The notes under the pieces: model-generated
The model's input: the letters and a program-made list of their open reading frames with translations, nothing else
Database searches by the model: none
Told to the model about the DNA's origin: nothing
Part shown: piece after piece, positions 52,835 to 61,447 of the stretch
Position numbering within the stretch: position 1 is the stretch's first letter
Layout of the letters: each line of letters opens with the position of its first letter
Translations under genes and position numbers: made by a program
Source: Sphingobium sp. TCM1
GTDB taxonomy: Bacteria; Pseudomonadota; Alphaproteobacteria; Sphingomonadales; Sphingomonadaceae
Assembly: GCF_001650725.1 (NCBI RefSeq)
Contig: NZ_LXVX01000039.1
Coordinates: 61,076 to 125,075, forward strand
Reading direction: 5' to 3'
Length of the DNA: 64,000 nt

Positions 52835-54070
52835 TCAGCCCGCGCCAGCCGGATAGACGGGGCGTGGCAGGCTGGCCAAGGTCAGGCTGCTCCCCGCCAT
52901 CAGCGCGATCGTCAGCCACAGGAAAGCGGCATAGCTGCCGGTGGTGTCGAACAGCGCCGACGCGCCGAGCGGCCCGGTCGCGGTGCCGACCGAGAGCGCC
53001 ATCAGCAGCCCGCCATAGAGGCCGCCGAAGGTGCGCAGCCCGAAATGTCGGGTGGTGAGATAGACGATGACATCCACCTCCGCCCCCAAGGTCAGCCCGA
53101 CCAGCGCGGCGGCAAGGGCCTGTGCGCCCCAGCCGCTGCCCCCGAGCAGCAGCAGCAGGCAACCGGCGGCGGGCAGCAGGAAGACGGTCGCGCCGACCAG
53201 TGACGCCCGGAACCGGTCGAGCAGCAGGCCGGTCGCGAGCCGGCCGACGACCGAAAATACCCCGACCAGCGCGGCGGTGCCAGCCGCCGCCATGCGATCC
53301 GCGCCCCGATCGGTCAGGATGGGCACGAAATGGACGACCAGCGCGATGATGGTGAAGGTGAAGAGCAGGCTGGCCAGCAGCAGGCGGTGATAGATGGAGG
53401 ACCGCAGCCCCTCCCCCAGGGTCGCGCCCGGCAGGTCCGGCCGGTCGGCGGGCGCGGCCTTGCCCCGGCGGTCATGCGCGCCACGGAAGAAGAGGAGGAT
53501 CATCGGAAAGGCGATGACCGCCCAGATCGCGGCCTGGATCGGCGCCGCCCCCTGCCAGCCATGGCGCGCGATCAGCCAGCTGCCGAGCAGCGGAAAGATC
53601 GCGCCGGCGAGCGAGGCGCCGCACAGCGTGACGGCAAAGGCCAGGCCGCGCGAGGCGGCGAAGCGCGAGGCGACCGCGCTGGTCCAGACCGTTGCCTGGA
53701 CCGGCAAGGTCGCGAAGGCCAGCAAGGCCCAGAGGAACAGCCATTGCCCCCGGTCCCCGTTCGCCGTGCCGAGCAGGGCGAAGGCGCCGGTGGTGAGCAG
53801 CACGCCCGCCAGACCGAACAGGCGCGGCCCCAGCCGGTCGACCATCAGCCCGATCGGGATCGAGAAGACCGCCTGCACCAATGTCGCCAGGGTGAGACCG
53901 ATGGTCGTCTGGGTGCGCGACCAGCCGAAGGACTGGCTGACCGGCTCGATATAGGGGCCAAGGCCGTAGATATGGATGACGCTGGTGGCATAGCCCAGCC
54001 CCGCCGCGATCGGCAGCAGTGGCGCGCGGCGCCATTCCGCCCCGCCCGTCATCATCCCCGTCTGTGCCAT
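52835..54070 (-). CDS. major facilitator superfamily transporter
   Basis: A 411-residue protein with twelve predicted membrane helices. The MFS A-motif-like loop is GLMVDRLGPRLFGLAGVLL between helices 2 and 3. The central cytoplasmic loop (FFRGAHDRRGKAAPADRPDLPG) separates the halves, and the second A-like motif is GRLATGLLLDRFRASLVG. It resembles monocarboxylate/oxalate-formate-type antiporters. The ATG at 54070 has a GGAGGGGG Shine-Dalgarno, which excludes the upstream ATG at 54121. Substrate unknown. Confidence 0.92.
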   Translation of the reverse strand: MAQTGMMTGGAEWRRAPLLPIAAGLGYATSVIHIYGLGPYIEPVSQSFGWSRTQTTIGLTLATLVQAVFSIPIGLMVDRLGPRLFGLAGVLLTTGAFALLGTANGDRGQWLFLWALLAFATLPVQATVWTSAVASRFAASRGLAFAVTLCGASLAGAIFPLLGSWLIARHGWQGAAPIQAAIWAVIAFPMILLFFRGAHDRRGKAAPADRPDLPGATLGEGLRSSIYHRLLLASLLFTFTIIALVVHFVPILTDRGADRMAAAGTAALVGVFSVVGRLATGLLLDRFRASLVGATVFLLPAAGCLLLLLGGSGWGAQALAAALVGLTLGAEVDVIVYLTTRHFGLRTFGGLYGGLLMALSVGTATGPLGASALFDTTGSYAAFLWLTIALMAGSSLTLASLPRPVYPAGAG

Positions 54071-54157
54071 TTGCCCCCTCCAATCCGGTCCGGCGGGCAA
54101 TTCTAGCGCCAGCGACGGCAAAAGCGAGATGTTCTCATTTATATCGCAGGGGCACGA

Positions 54158-54188
54158 AAAAGGGCCTGCGTGGCGTCACACAGGCCCC
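54158..54188 (-). terminator. rho-independent terminator of typA
   Basis: On the minus strand, GGGCCTG, an inner GTG/CAC pairing, CAGGCCC, then TTTTT. It is located 84 nt after the typA stop and 88 nt before the MFS start. Confidence 0.85.
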
Positions 54189-54224
54189 TTTCGACGGGCA
54201 GCGATCATGCGGCGGCTCGTTCAG

Positions 54225-54284
54225 GGCCGCTCTGAAACATCAGGCGGCCTTGTGCGGGCCGCTCTGAAACATCAGGCGGCCTTG
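54225..54284. repeat. 28-bp tandem direct repeat duplicating the typA 3' end
   Basis: Two identical 28-bp copies (54225-54252 and 54257-54284) are separated by GTGC. The copy at 54257 contains the last three codons and stop of typA (Lys-Ala-Ala-stop); the other repeats them just downstream in untranslated sequence. Confidence 0.9.
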
Positions 54285-56089
54285 GCGCGGCTCATGCGCT
54301 TGCGCTCGTTCGGGTCGAGATAGCGCTTGCGCAGGCGGATGGTCTTGGGCGTCACTTCGACCATTTCGTCATCGTCGATATAGGCGATGGCCTGTTCCAG
54401 CGTCATTTTCTTCGGCGGGGTCAGGCGGACGGCATCGTCCTTGCCGCTGGCGCGGAAGTTGGTCAGCGCCTTCGACTTCATCGGGTTGACTTCGAGATCC
54501 TCGGGCTTGGCATTCTCGCCGATCACCATGCCTTCATACAGCGCTTCGCCCACGCCCACGAACAGGATGCCGCGATCTTCCAGCGGACCCAGCGCATAAG
54601 CGTTGGCTTCGCCCGCGCCGTTCGAGATCAGCACGCCATTCTTGCGGCCTTCGATCTTGCCCTTGTGGGGGCCGTACTTCTCGAACAGGCGGTTCATGAT
54701 GCCGGTGCCGCGCGTGTCGGACAGGAATTCGCCATGATAGCCGATCAGGCCGCGCGAAGGCGCGGAGAAGGTGATGCGGGTCTTGCCGCCGCCCGAGGGA
54801 CGCATATCCGTCATCTCGGCCTTGCGGATGTTCATCTTGTCGACGACCGTGCCGGAAAATTCATCGTCCACGTCGATGACGACGGTTTCATAGGGCTCGG
54901 TCTTGTTGCCATTCTCGTCCTCGCCGAACAGCACGCGCGGACGCGAGATACCCAGTTCGAAGCCTTCGCGGCGCATGGTTTCGATGAGGACGCCCAGCTG
55001 AAGCTCGCCACGGCCGGCGACTTCGAAGCTGTCCTTGTCTTCCGATTCCGTCACCTTGATGGCGACGTTGGATTCGGCTTCGCGGGCCAGGCGATCGCGG
55101 ATCATGCGGCTCGTCACCTTGCTGCCTTCGCGGCCCGCCATCGGCGAGTCGTTCACGGCAAAGCGCATCGACAGGGTCGGCGGATCGATCGGCTGCGCCT
55201 GGATGGGCGTTGCGACCGACGTGTCGCAGATGGTGTTGGCGACGGTCGCGACGGTCAGGCCCGCAAGGCTGATGATGTCGCCGGCCTTGGCTTCATCGAC
55301 AGGCACGCGGTCCAGACCCTGGAAGGACATGATCTTCGACGCGCGGCCGGTTTCGATCACATTGCCGTCCATGTCCAGCGCGTGGATCGGCTGGTTGACC
55401 TTGACCGTGCCCGACTGGACGCGGCCGGTCAGGATACGGCCAAGGAAATTGTCGCGGTCGAGCAGCGTGACGAGGAAGCTGAACGGTGCATCCTGGTCCA
55501 GCGCCGGCGGCGGCACATGGTCCACGATCTTCTGGAACAGCGGTTCCAGCGTGCCTTCGCGGCGCTGCGGATCTTCGCTGGCATAGCCGTTGCGGCCCGA
55601 CGCATAGAGAACGGGGAAGTCGAGCTGCTCGTCATTGGCTTCCAGCGTCACGAACAGGTCGAACACTTCGTCCAGCACTTCCTGGATGCGCTCGTCGGGA
55701 CGGTCGACCTTGTTGACGACGACGATGGGCTTGAGGCCCAGCGCCAGCGCCTTGCCGGTCACGAACTTGGTCTGCGGCATCGCGCCTTCCGACGAATCGA
55801 CCAGCAGGATGACGCCGTCGACCATCGACAGGATGCGCTCGACTTCGCCACCGAAGTCGGCGTGGCCGGGCGTGTCGACGATGTTGATGCGGGTGCCGTT
55901 CCATTCGACCGAGGTAGGCTTCACCAGGATGGTGATGCCGCGCTCCTTTTCGAGGTCGTTCGAGTCCATCGCGCGCTCTTCGACGCGCTGGTTGTCGCGG
56001 AAGGTGCCGGACTGACGGAAAAGCTGGTCGACTAGGGTGGTCTTGCCATGGTCGACGTGCGCGATGATCGCGATATTACGCAGGGACAT
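54272..56089 (-). CDS. typA: ribosome-associated GTPase TypA/BipA
   Basis: A 605-residue translational GTPase related to EF-G and LepA, which acts on the ribosome in stress, low-temperature growth and 50S assembly. G1 is AHVDHGKTT, the switch 1 region includes KERGITI, G3 is DTPGHADFGGE, and G4 is VNKVDRP. Domains II, III and V follow, and the specific C-terminal domain includes GLIGYHGEFLSDTRGTGIMN and the basic end KRYLDPNERKRMSRAKAA. The ATG at 56089 is where the conserved N-terminus (MSLRNIAIIAHVD) begins. A terminator and a 28-bp duplication lie at its 3' end. Confidence 0.97.
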   Translation of the reverse strand: MSLRNIAIIAHVDHGKTTLVDQLFRQSGTFRDNQRVEERAMDSNDLEKERGITILVKPTSVEWNGTRINIVDTPGHADFGGEVERILSMVDGVILLVDSSEGAMPQTKFVTGKALALGLKPIVVVNKVDRPDERIQEVLDEVFDLFVTLEANDEQLDFPVLYASGRNGYASEDPQRREGTLEPLFQKIVDHVPPPALDQDAPFSFLVTLLDRDNFLGRILTGRVQSGTVKVNQPIHALDMDGNVIETGRASKIMSFQGLDRVPVDEAKAGDIISLAGLTVATVANTICDTSVATPIQAQPIDPPTLSMRFAVNDSPMAGREGSKVTSRMIRDRLAREAESNVAIKVTESEDKDSFEVAGRGELQLGVLIETMRREGFELGISRPRVLFGEDENGNKTEPYETVVIDVDDEFSGTVVDKMNIRKAEMTDMRPSGGGKTRITFSAPSRGLIGYHGEFLSDTRGTGIMNRLFEKYGPHKGKIEGRKNGVLISNGAGEANAYALGPLEDRGILFVGVGEALYEGMVIGENAKPEDLEVNPMKSKALTNFRASGKDDAVRLTPPKKMTLEQAIAYIDDDEMVEVTPKTIRLRKRYLDPNERKRMSRAKAA

Positions 56090-56250
56090 ATTGTGCCTTC
56101 GGGATTCGGGTTCTCCCGGCCGGCACCACGCCTGTCCAGGACTATCGGGCGCGCCCCTACAGGAAATGCCGCGCTGCGGCAAGGGTAAGGACGATATGGC
56201 GGGTTGGGCCGCCCGATCCGTCGAACGCCGTGCCAGACAAGGAGACGCGC

Positions 56251-57483
56251 ATGTCCGACCGACCGCCGATCAGCCGCCGCACCCTGATGCAGGCGGCCGC
56301 CGCCGCCGCGCCACTGGCGCTTTCGGCCGAGATGCTGAGCGCGGCCGGCAAGCCGGCGCTGCGCGAGGCAATGCTGCTCGATCCCGCCATCCGCTATTTC
56401 AACGCGGCCAATATCGCCCCGACCTTCCGCAGCGTGGCGGCGGTGCATGAACGCGAGACGCGGGCCTTCCAGACCGATCCGTCGACCGAGCGGCGCGCGC
56501 TCTATCCCAGAGCCGCCGACGCGCTGCGGGCGCGGATCGCCGCGCGGCTGAAGGTCACAGCGCAGGAGATCGCGCTGGTCCGCAATTCGAGCGAGGCCAA
56601 TACGGTTGCGGTACGGGGCCTGGCGCTCAAGGCCGGCGACCGGATCATCCTGACCGACCATAATCATCCGTCGACCTGGGACAGCTGGAAACTGAGGGCC
56701 GAACGGGAGGGGCTGGACCTGCATGTCGTGCCGGTGCCGGTCGAGGCGACATCGCCGCAGCAATTGCTGGACGGGATCGCTGCCGCCGTCACGCCCAATA
56801 CGCGCGCCATCTTCCTGTCGCACATGAGCAATGTCAGCGGCATCATCTATCCGGTGGCGGAAATCGCGAAACTGGCGCGGGCGCGGAATATCTGGCTGCA
56901 CGCTGACGGGGCGCAGACCTTCGGCTGGATGGCGCTCGACCTCGCCGCGCTGGGCGTCGACAGCTATTCGGGCAGCACGCACAAATGGCTGATGGGACCA
57001 CTGGAAGGCGGCATCCTCTATGTACGGCGCGAACGGCAGGCGGAATTGCAGCCGATCATGATGAGCCATGGCTATTGGCTGACCGATCCGGCCAACCTGA
57101 ACACGGCGCAGAAATATGAGATACTGGGCCAACGCGACGATCCGAGGCTGATGGCCTTTGCCGCGACCCTGGACGTACTGGACGGCGTGGGCGAGGCAAC
57201 GATCGAGCAGGCGGCGCAGGCGCGGGCCGCCTCCATGCGGCAGGCGATGGCCGCCGTGGCGGGCGCGCGGGTCATCGGCAGCGGGGCGGCGGCGATCACC
57301 GGGCCGGTCATCACCGTCGCCTTTCCCGGCCGCGACGTGGCCGCGATGCGGGCGAAACTGTGGCAGGCGAAGATCGCCACCGCCGCGTCGAAACTGGCGG
57401 GCGGGGCGATCCGCTTTTCGCCCCATATCTACAATAGCGACGAGGATATAGCGGCGGTGATCGAAGCGCTGCGCCCGGCCTGA
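56251..57483 (+). CDS. class V aminotransferase-fold PLP enzyme with Tat signal
   Basis: A 410-residue protein. The N-terminus PPISRRTLMQAAAAAAPLALSAEML is a twin-arginine signal, so the holoenzyme is probably exported folded. The PLP fold shows VRNSSEANTVAVRGL, HNHPSTWDSWK, LSHMSNVSGIIYPV, HADGAQTFGW and the Schiff-base Lys in GSTHKWLMGP. This is the cysteine desulfurase/isopenicillin-N epimerase-like branch. Substrate unknown. The ATG at 56251 has AAGGAG 6 nt upstream and is preferred over the GTG at 56230. Confidence 0.92.
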   Translation: MSDRPPISRRTLMQAAAAAAPLALSAEMLSAAGKPALREAMLLDPAIRYFNAANIAPTFRSVAAVHERETRAFQTDPSTERRALYPRAADALRARIAARLKVTAQEIALVRNSSEANTVAVRGLALKAGDRIILTDHNHPSTWDSWKLRAEREGLDLHVVPVPVEATSPQQLLDGIAAAVTPNTRAIFLSHMSNVSGIIYPVAEIAKLARARNIWLHADGAQTFGWMALDLAALGVDSYSGSTHKWLMGPLEGGILYVRRERQAELQPIMMSHGYWLTDPANLNTAQKYEILGQRDDPRLMAFAATLDVLDGVGEATIEQAAQARAASMRQAMAAVAGARVIGSGAAAITGPVITVAFPGRDVAAMRAKLWQAKIATAASKLAGGAIRFSPHIYNSDEDIAAVIEALRPA

Positions 57484-57583
57484 GACTGCTTTACATCAGT
57501 GCAATTGCCCCTTGCCCCGCGCGACCAGCTTTCTATGGTGCCGCGCGTCGCTGACAATATACCATATCCTGCAAGGAGCCTTC

Positions 57584-59134
57584 ATGCGGTCTGCCGCTAC
57601 CCTTTCGTTCGCCTCCCTCATCGCGCTTGCCGCCCCGGCCCTGGCGCAGAAGGACGCTCCGGACGCTGCGAAACACCATGCCGACAAGGTGGCCGAACAG
57701 GTCGCCGCCAACTGGGCCAGCGCGCCGGTCGAGGAAGTGACCCAGAGCAGCAAGGGCACGGCCCGCGTCGATGGCAAGTCCATCCCCTACACCCAGACCG
57801 CGGGCACGCTCACCATCCGCGATGAAAAGGGCAAGCCGGTCGCGAGCATGTTCTACACCGCCTACACGGCGGCGGGAAAGAACCGCCCCGTGACCTTCTT
57901 CTACAATGGCGGCCCCGGTTCCTCCTCGCTCTGGCTGCGCATGGGCAGTTTCGCGCCGGAACATGTCCGCACCGGCAATCCCGAAGCGGTCAAGCCCGCC
58001 CCCTTCGATGTCGGCCCGAACAATGACAGCCTGATCGGCAGCACCGACATGGTGTTCCTCGACGCGATCGGCGCGGGCTATTCGCGGCCGCTGGGCGACG
58101 CCAAGCCGTCCGATTTCTATGGCGTGGACCAGGATGTCGACGCCTTCGCCAAGGCGATTATCCGCTATACGACCAAAAATGGCCGCTGGGGCGACCCCAA
58201 ATATATTTTCGGCGAAAGCTATGGCACGACCCGGTCGGGGGCGCTCGCCTATCAGCTGGAGGATCGCGGACTGGCGCTGAACGGCGTGGTGCTGCTGTCG
58301 TCGATCATGAATTATGGCGTGCGCCAGTCGGGCTTCGACGCGATCCATGTCGGCTATATCCCCAGCTATGCCGCGACCGCCTGGTATCATAACCGCGTAC
58401 CGGGCGGCCGCCCCGAAAGCCTGGAGGCGTTCGTCGAGGAATCGCGCGTCTTCGCCAATGGCCCCTATGCCACCGCGCTGCTCAAGGGGTCCGACATCAG
58501 CCCGCAGGAAACCGATCAGATCGCGCAGCAGTTGAGCCGCTTCACCGGCCTGTCGGTCGAGTATCTCAAGCGCGCCAACCTGCGCGTCAGCCTGTCGCGC
58601 TTCCGCAAGGAATTGCTGCGCGAGGGCCATGAGACGATCGGCCGCTTCGATAGCCGCTACAAGGGCATCGATGCCGATGCGGCGGGCGAGGAACCGGAAT
58701 ATGATCCGTCCAGCACCAGCATCACGGGCCTCTATGTCGGCAGCTTCCTGGATCAGGTGACGCGCCAGATCGGCTACAAGACCGACCTCAGTTATCGCCT
58801 GAGCGCGCGCGAGGGCGGCGATTTCAAATGGGACTGGAGCCATCAGGCGCCCGAAGGCGGCAAACAGAATGTCGCCGACGTGACCGCGGACCTGAGCGCC
58901 GCGATGCGAACCAACCCGCATCTGCGCGTGCTGTCGCTGAACGGCTATTATGACATGGCGACGCCCTTCTTTTCGACCGAACGTGACCTCAAGCACATGA
59001 TGCTGGAGCCGAAGCTGCGGCAGAATTTGCAGTTCCGATACTATCCGGCCGGCCACATGATCTACCTCAACCCGGAGGCGCTGCACCAGATGCGGCTCGA
59101 CATGGAGCGTTACTACGCGGAAGGGACGCGCTGA
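57584..59134 (+). CDS. exported serine carboxypeptidase (peptidase S10)
   Basis: A 516-residue periplasmic or secreted peptidase. The signal peptide is residues 1-21 (SLIALAAPALA). The oxyanion motif is YNGGPGSSSLWL, the catalytic Ser212 is in GESYG, Asp457 in GYYDMAT and His491 in AGHMIYL, so the triad is complete. It removes C-terminal residues from peptides. The ATG at 57584 has AAGGAG 6 nt upstream. It lies 100 nt after the PLP enzyme gene on the same strand. Confidence 0.94.
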   Translation: MRSAATLSFASLIALAAPALAQKDAPDAAKHHADKVAEQVAANWASAPVEEVTQSSKGTARVDGKSIPYTQTAGTLTIRDEKGKPVASMFYTAYTAAGKNRPVTFFYNGGPGSSSLWLRMGSFAPEHVRTGNPEAVKPAPFDVGPNNDSLIGSTDMVFLDAIGAGYSRPLGDAKPSDFYGVDQDVDAFAKAIIRYTTKNGRWGDPKYIFGESYGTTRSGALAYQLEDRGLALNGVVLLSSIMNYGVRQSGFDAIHVGYIPSYAATAWYHNRVPGGRPESLEAFVEESRVFANGPYATALLKGSDISPQETDQIAQQLSRFTGLSVEYLKRANLRVSLSRFRKELLREGHETIGRFDSRYKGIDADAAGEEPEYDPSSTSITGLYVGSFLDQVTRQIGYKTDLSYRLSAREGGDFKWDWSHQAPEGGKQNVADVTADLSAAMRTNPHLRVLSLNGYYDMATPFFSTERDLKHMMLEPKLRQNLQFRYYPAGHMIYLNPEALHQMRLDMERYYAEGTR

Positions 59135-59229
59135 TTGCATCGGGCGCGGGGCCGCGCCATATTCGCCATTGAAGCGCCACTGTTATAGTCACATATGACA
59201 GCTTGTGCGATTTGTCATTGGGAGATGAT

Positions 59230-60459
59230 ATGGCCAGCACCGCGCCCACCACGACCGCTACTGCATCAGCAGGTGGCGACACGCTGAACCTGACGCCGCC
59301 CGACCCGGTGCCCGCAGTCTCGCCGGAAAAGGCGGCAGGCCTTGTGCCGATCGAGGACGAGAAGAAGTCCAGGCTGGACGAGAAGGTCGACGCCTTCGTC
59401 GCGGACCTGGTCGCGCAGGACGCCAATTCGCCCGAATTCGGGGCGCGGGTCGACCAGCTGACCAACATGGGACGCAAGGAAATCGCCGAGGCGGCGGGCC
59501 ACTCCAACCGTTTCCTCGACCGGCCGGTCCGCGCAATGGACAGCGACACCAAGGTCGGCGCGGACCTGGCCGAACTGCGCCGCACGGTGGAGGATCTGGA
59601 CCCCGGCAAGCGCGGCAACCTGATGGCGCGCAAGAAGCTGTTCGGCATCATCCCCTTCGGCAACAGGATGCGCGACTATTTCGACGGCTACAAGAGCGCG
59701 CAGAGCCACATCAACGCGATCCTCGGCAGCCTCGCCAGTGGCAAGGACACGCTGATCAAGGACAATGCCGCGATCGATGTCGAGCGGCAGAATATGTGGG
59801 CGACCATGGGCCGTCTGGAGCAGATGATCCACATCAGCAAGACCATGGACGCCCGGCTGGAGTCCAAGGCGCTGGAGCTGGACGCGACCGACCCGGCCAA
59901 GGCCAAGGCGATCCGCGACAGCGCGCTCTTCTACATCCGCCAGCGCACGCAGGATCTGCTGACCCAGATGGCGGTCACGGTGCAGGGCTATCTGGCGCTG
60001 GACCTGGTCAAGAAGAACAATGTCGAGCTGGTGAAGGGCGTCGACCGGGCCAGCACCACCACGGTCGCCGCGCTGCGCACTGCGGTGACGGTGGCGCAGG
60101 CGCTGGTCGGGCAGAGGCTGGTGCTGGAGCAGATTACCGCGCTCAACACCACCACCGCCAACATGATCGACCGGACCGGAGAGCTGCTGAAAAGCCAGAC
60201 CGCGCAGATCCACGAGCAGGCCGCGTCCAGCACTATTCCCATCGAAACGCTCCAGCGCGCCTTCCAGAATATCTACGACACGATGGACAATATCGACACG
60301 TTCAAGCTCAAGGCGCTCGAAAACATGAAAACGACAGTGAACACGCTGTCGAACGAGGTCGAAAAGTCCAAGGGCTATATCGCCCGCGCCGAGGGACAGG
60401 CGCAGGCTGCCAAGGAAGTGCGGGCGGACAACCCGCTGCTGAGCGCGATCGAGGGGTGA
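59230..60459 (+). CDS. toxic anion resistance protein, TelA/KlaA family
   Basis: A 409-residue soluble, highly helical protein. Family segments include LTNMGRKEIAEAAGHSNRFLDRPVR, GRLEQMIHISKTMDARLESK, DLLTQMAVTVQGYLALDLVKKNN, VKGVDRASTTTVAALRTAVTVAQALV and NTLSNEVEKSKGYIARAEGQ. TelA proteins are linked with tellurite, colicin or lantibiotic tolerance and are often paired with XpaC-like proteins, as here. Coiled coils are likely from about 240 to the end. A GGGAG Shine-Dalgarno supports the ATG at 59230. Confidence 0.93.
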   Translation: MASTAPTTTATASAGGDTLNLTPPDPVPAVSPEKAAGLVPIEDEKKSRLDEKVDAFVADLVAQDANSPEFGARVDQLTNMGRKEIAEAAGHSNRFLDRPVRAMDSDTKVGADLAELRRTVEDLDPGKRGNLMARKKLFGIIPFGNRMRDYFDGYKSAQSHINAILGSLASGKDTLIKDNAAIDVERQNMWATMGRLEQMIHISKTMDARLESKALELDATDPAKAKAIRDSALFYIRQRTQDLLTQMAVTVQGYLALDLVKKNNVELVKGVDRASTTTVAALRTAVTVAQALVGQRLVLEQITALNTTTANMIDRTGELLKSQTAQIHEQAASSTIPIETLQRAFQNIYDTMDNIDTFKLKALENMKTTVNTLSNEVEKSKGYIARAEGQAQAAKEVRADNPLLSAIEG

Positions 60460-60461
60460 AG

Positions 60462-60566
60462 ATGATCGCCGGCATCATCGGCTCGTTTCGGGCGCAGTCG
60501 AGCAACGTAGGCACGGCGCCAGCCGCTTATCGATACATGAGAAGCAAACGGAGGCGGATGCTGTGA
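60462..60566 (+). CDS. possible 34-residue small protein between telA and its partner
   Basis: A short open frame whose ATG follows the telA stop by 2 nt and whose stop overlaps the start of the next gene (GTGA). The product is basic at the C-terminus (RYMRSKRRRML). The tight spacing suggests coupled translation through the junction, but composition alone does not prove a real protein. Confidence 0.3.
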   Translation: MIAGIIGSFRAQSSNVGTAPAAYRYMRSKRRRML

Positions 60567-61273
60567 GCCGGTCCGAACGCGTGCTGGCAGATGCCGAGGC
60601 GGTGCTGCGTCGCCATAGCGATCGCGGGCGCAGCCTGTCGGCGCGCGCGCGCCAGCGGCGCAATGCCGGGCTGATGCGCAAGGTCAAATATGCCTTCTGG
60701 GCGGTGCTGGCTGTAGTACTTGGCAGCGCGGTGGCGGGCTTCATCCTGCCGCTGGGCATTACCGGCGTGATGATCGCGCTGGGCGTGATGATCGCGGCGG
60801 TGCTGCTGATCGCGCTCATGCCGACGGAAAGCCGGGTGAAGACGGAAACGCTCGCCGCGACCGAACTCGCCGCCCTGCCGCTCAAGACCGAAATCTGGCT
60901 GGAGAACCAGCGCAAGGCGCTGCCCGCTCCGGCCGTCACGCTGGTGGACAGCATCGGGGTGCGGCTGGAGACGCTGGCGCCGCAGCTGGAGCGACTGGGC
61001 GAACAGGAGCCGGCTGCGTTGGAAATCCGCCGGCTGCTGTCGGACCATCTGCCCGAACTCGTCACCGGCTATCAGTCGATTCCCGAACCGCTGCGGCGCG
61101 AGGAGCGCAACGGCCGCGTGCCCGAAAAGCAACTGGTCGAGGGGCTGGGCGTCATCGACGCCGAAATTGCGCGCATGAGCGAGACTCTGGCCAGCGGCGA
61201 CCTCGACAAGCTGGCGACGCAGAACCGGTTTCTGGAACTGAAATATCAGGAAGCCAAGGAACTCGGCCATTAG
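60563..61273 (+). CDS. XpaC-like membrane partner of TelA
   Basis: A 236-residue protein with a basic N-terminus (LRRHSDRGRSLSARARQRRN), two close membrane helices (YAFWAVLAVVLGSAVAGFILP and GVMIALGVMIAAVLLIALM) and a C-terminal helical region (ESRVKTETLAATELAALPLKTEIWLENQRKALP...). Position next to telA matches the telA-xpaC pairing known from Firmicutes and other bacteria, and the helical C-domain fits. Sequence identity to XpaC is not certain. GTG start, overlapping the preceding short frame. Confidence 0.8.
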   Translation: MSRSERVLADAEAVLRRHSDRGRSLSARARQRRNAGLMRKVKYAFWAVLAVVLGSAVAGFILPLGITGVMIALGVMIAAVLLIALMPTESRVKTETLAATELAALPLKTEIWLENQRKALPAPAVTLVDSIGVRLETLAPQLERLGEQEPAALEIRRLLSDHLPELVTGYQSIPEPLRREERNGRVPEKQLVEGLGVIDAEIARMSETLASGDLDKLATQNRFLELKYQEAKELGH

Positions 61274-61291
61274 TGCCGTCTTGTTCCGGAA

Positions 61292-61447
61292 ATGATACAC
61301 CTGACCCTCATCATCGTCGATTTCCTGACGGGCCTGCTCGTAGCCGGCGCCTGGGCGCTGGCGTCCGCAGGCGGGGCGATCGCGGCGGTGGTGGGAAGTG
61401 GAATACTGGGCCTGTCGCTGTTCCGGCGGTGGCGGCGAGGCCGCTAA
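61292..61447 (+). CDS. possible 51-residue single- or double-pass membrane protein
   Basis: The frame encodes MIHLTLIIVDFLTGLLVAGA and AIAAVVGSGILGLSLF, followed by the basic tail RRWRRGR, a credible small membrane protein obeying the positive-inside rule. It begins 18 nt after the XpaC-like stop, and its end overlaps the convergent methyltransferase by 4 bp. It has no strong Shine-Dalgarno. Confidence 0.45.
   Translation: MIHLTLIIVDFLTGLLVAGAWALASAGGAIAAVVGSGILGLSLFRRWRRGR

Noticed and set aside
54665..56035. A 456-codon plus-strand frame opposite typA
   Set aside because: Shadow of typA with Arg/Asp/Val-rich composition and no domain.
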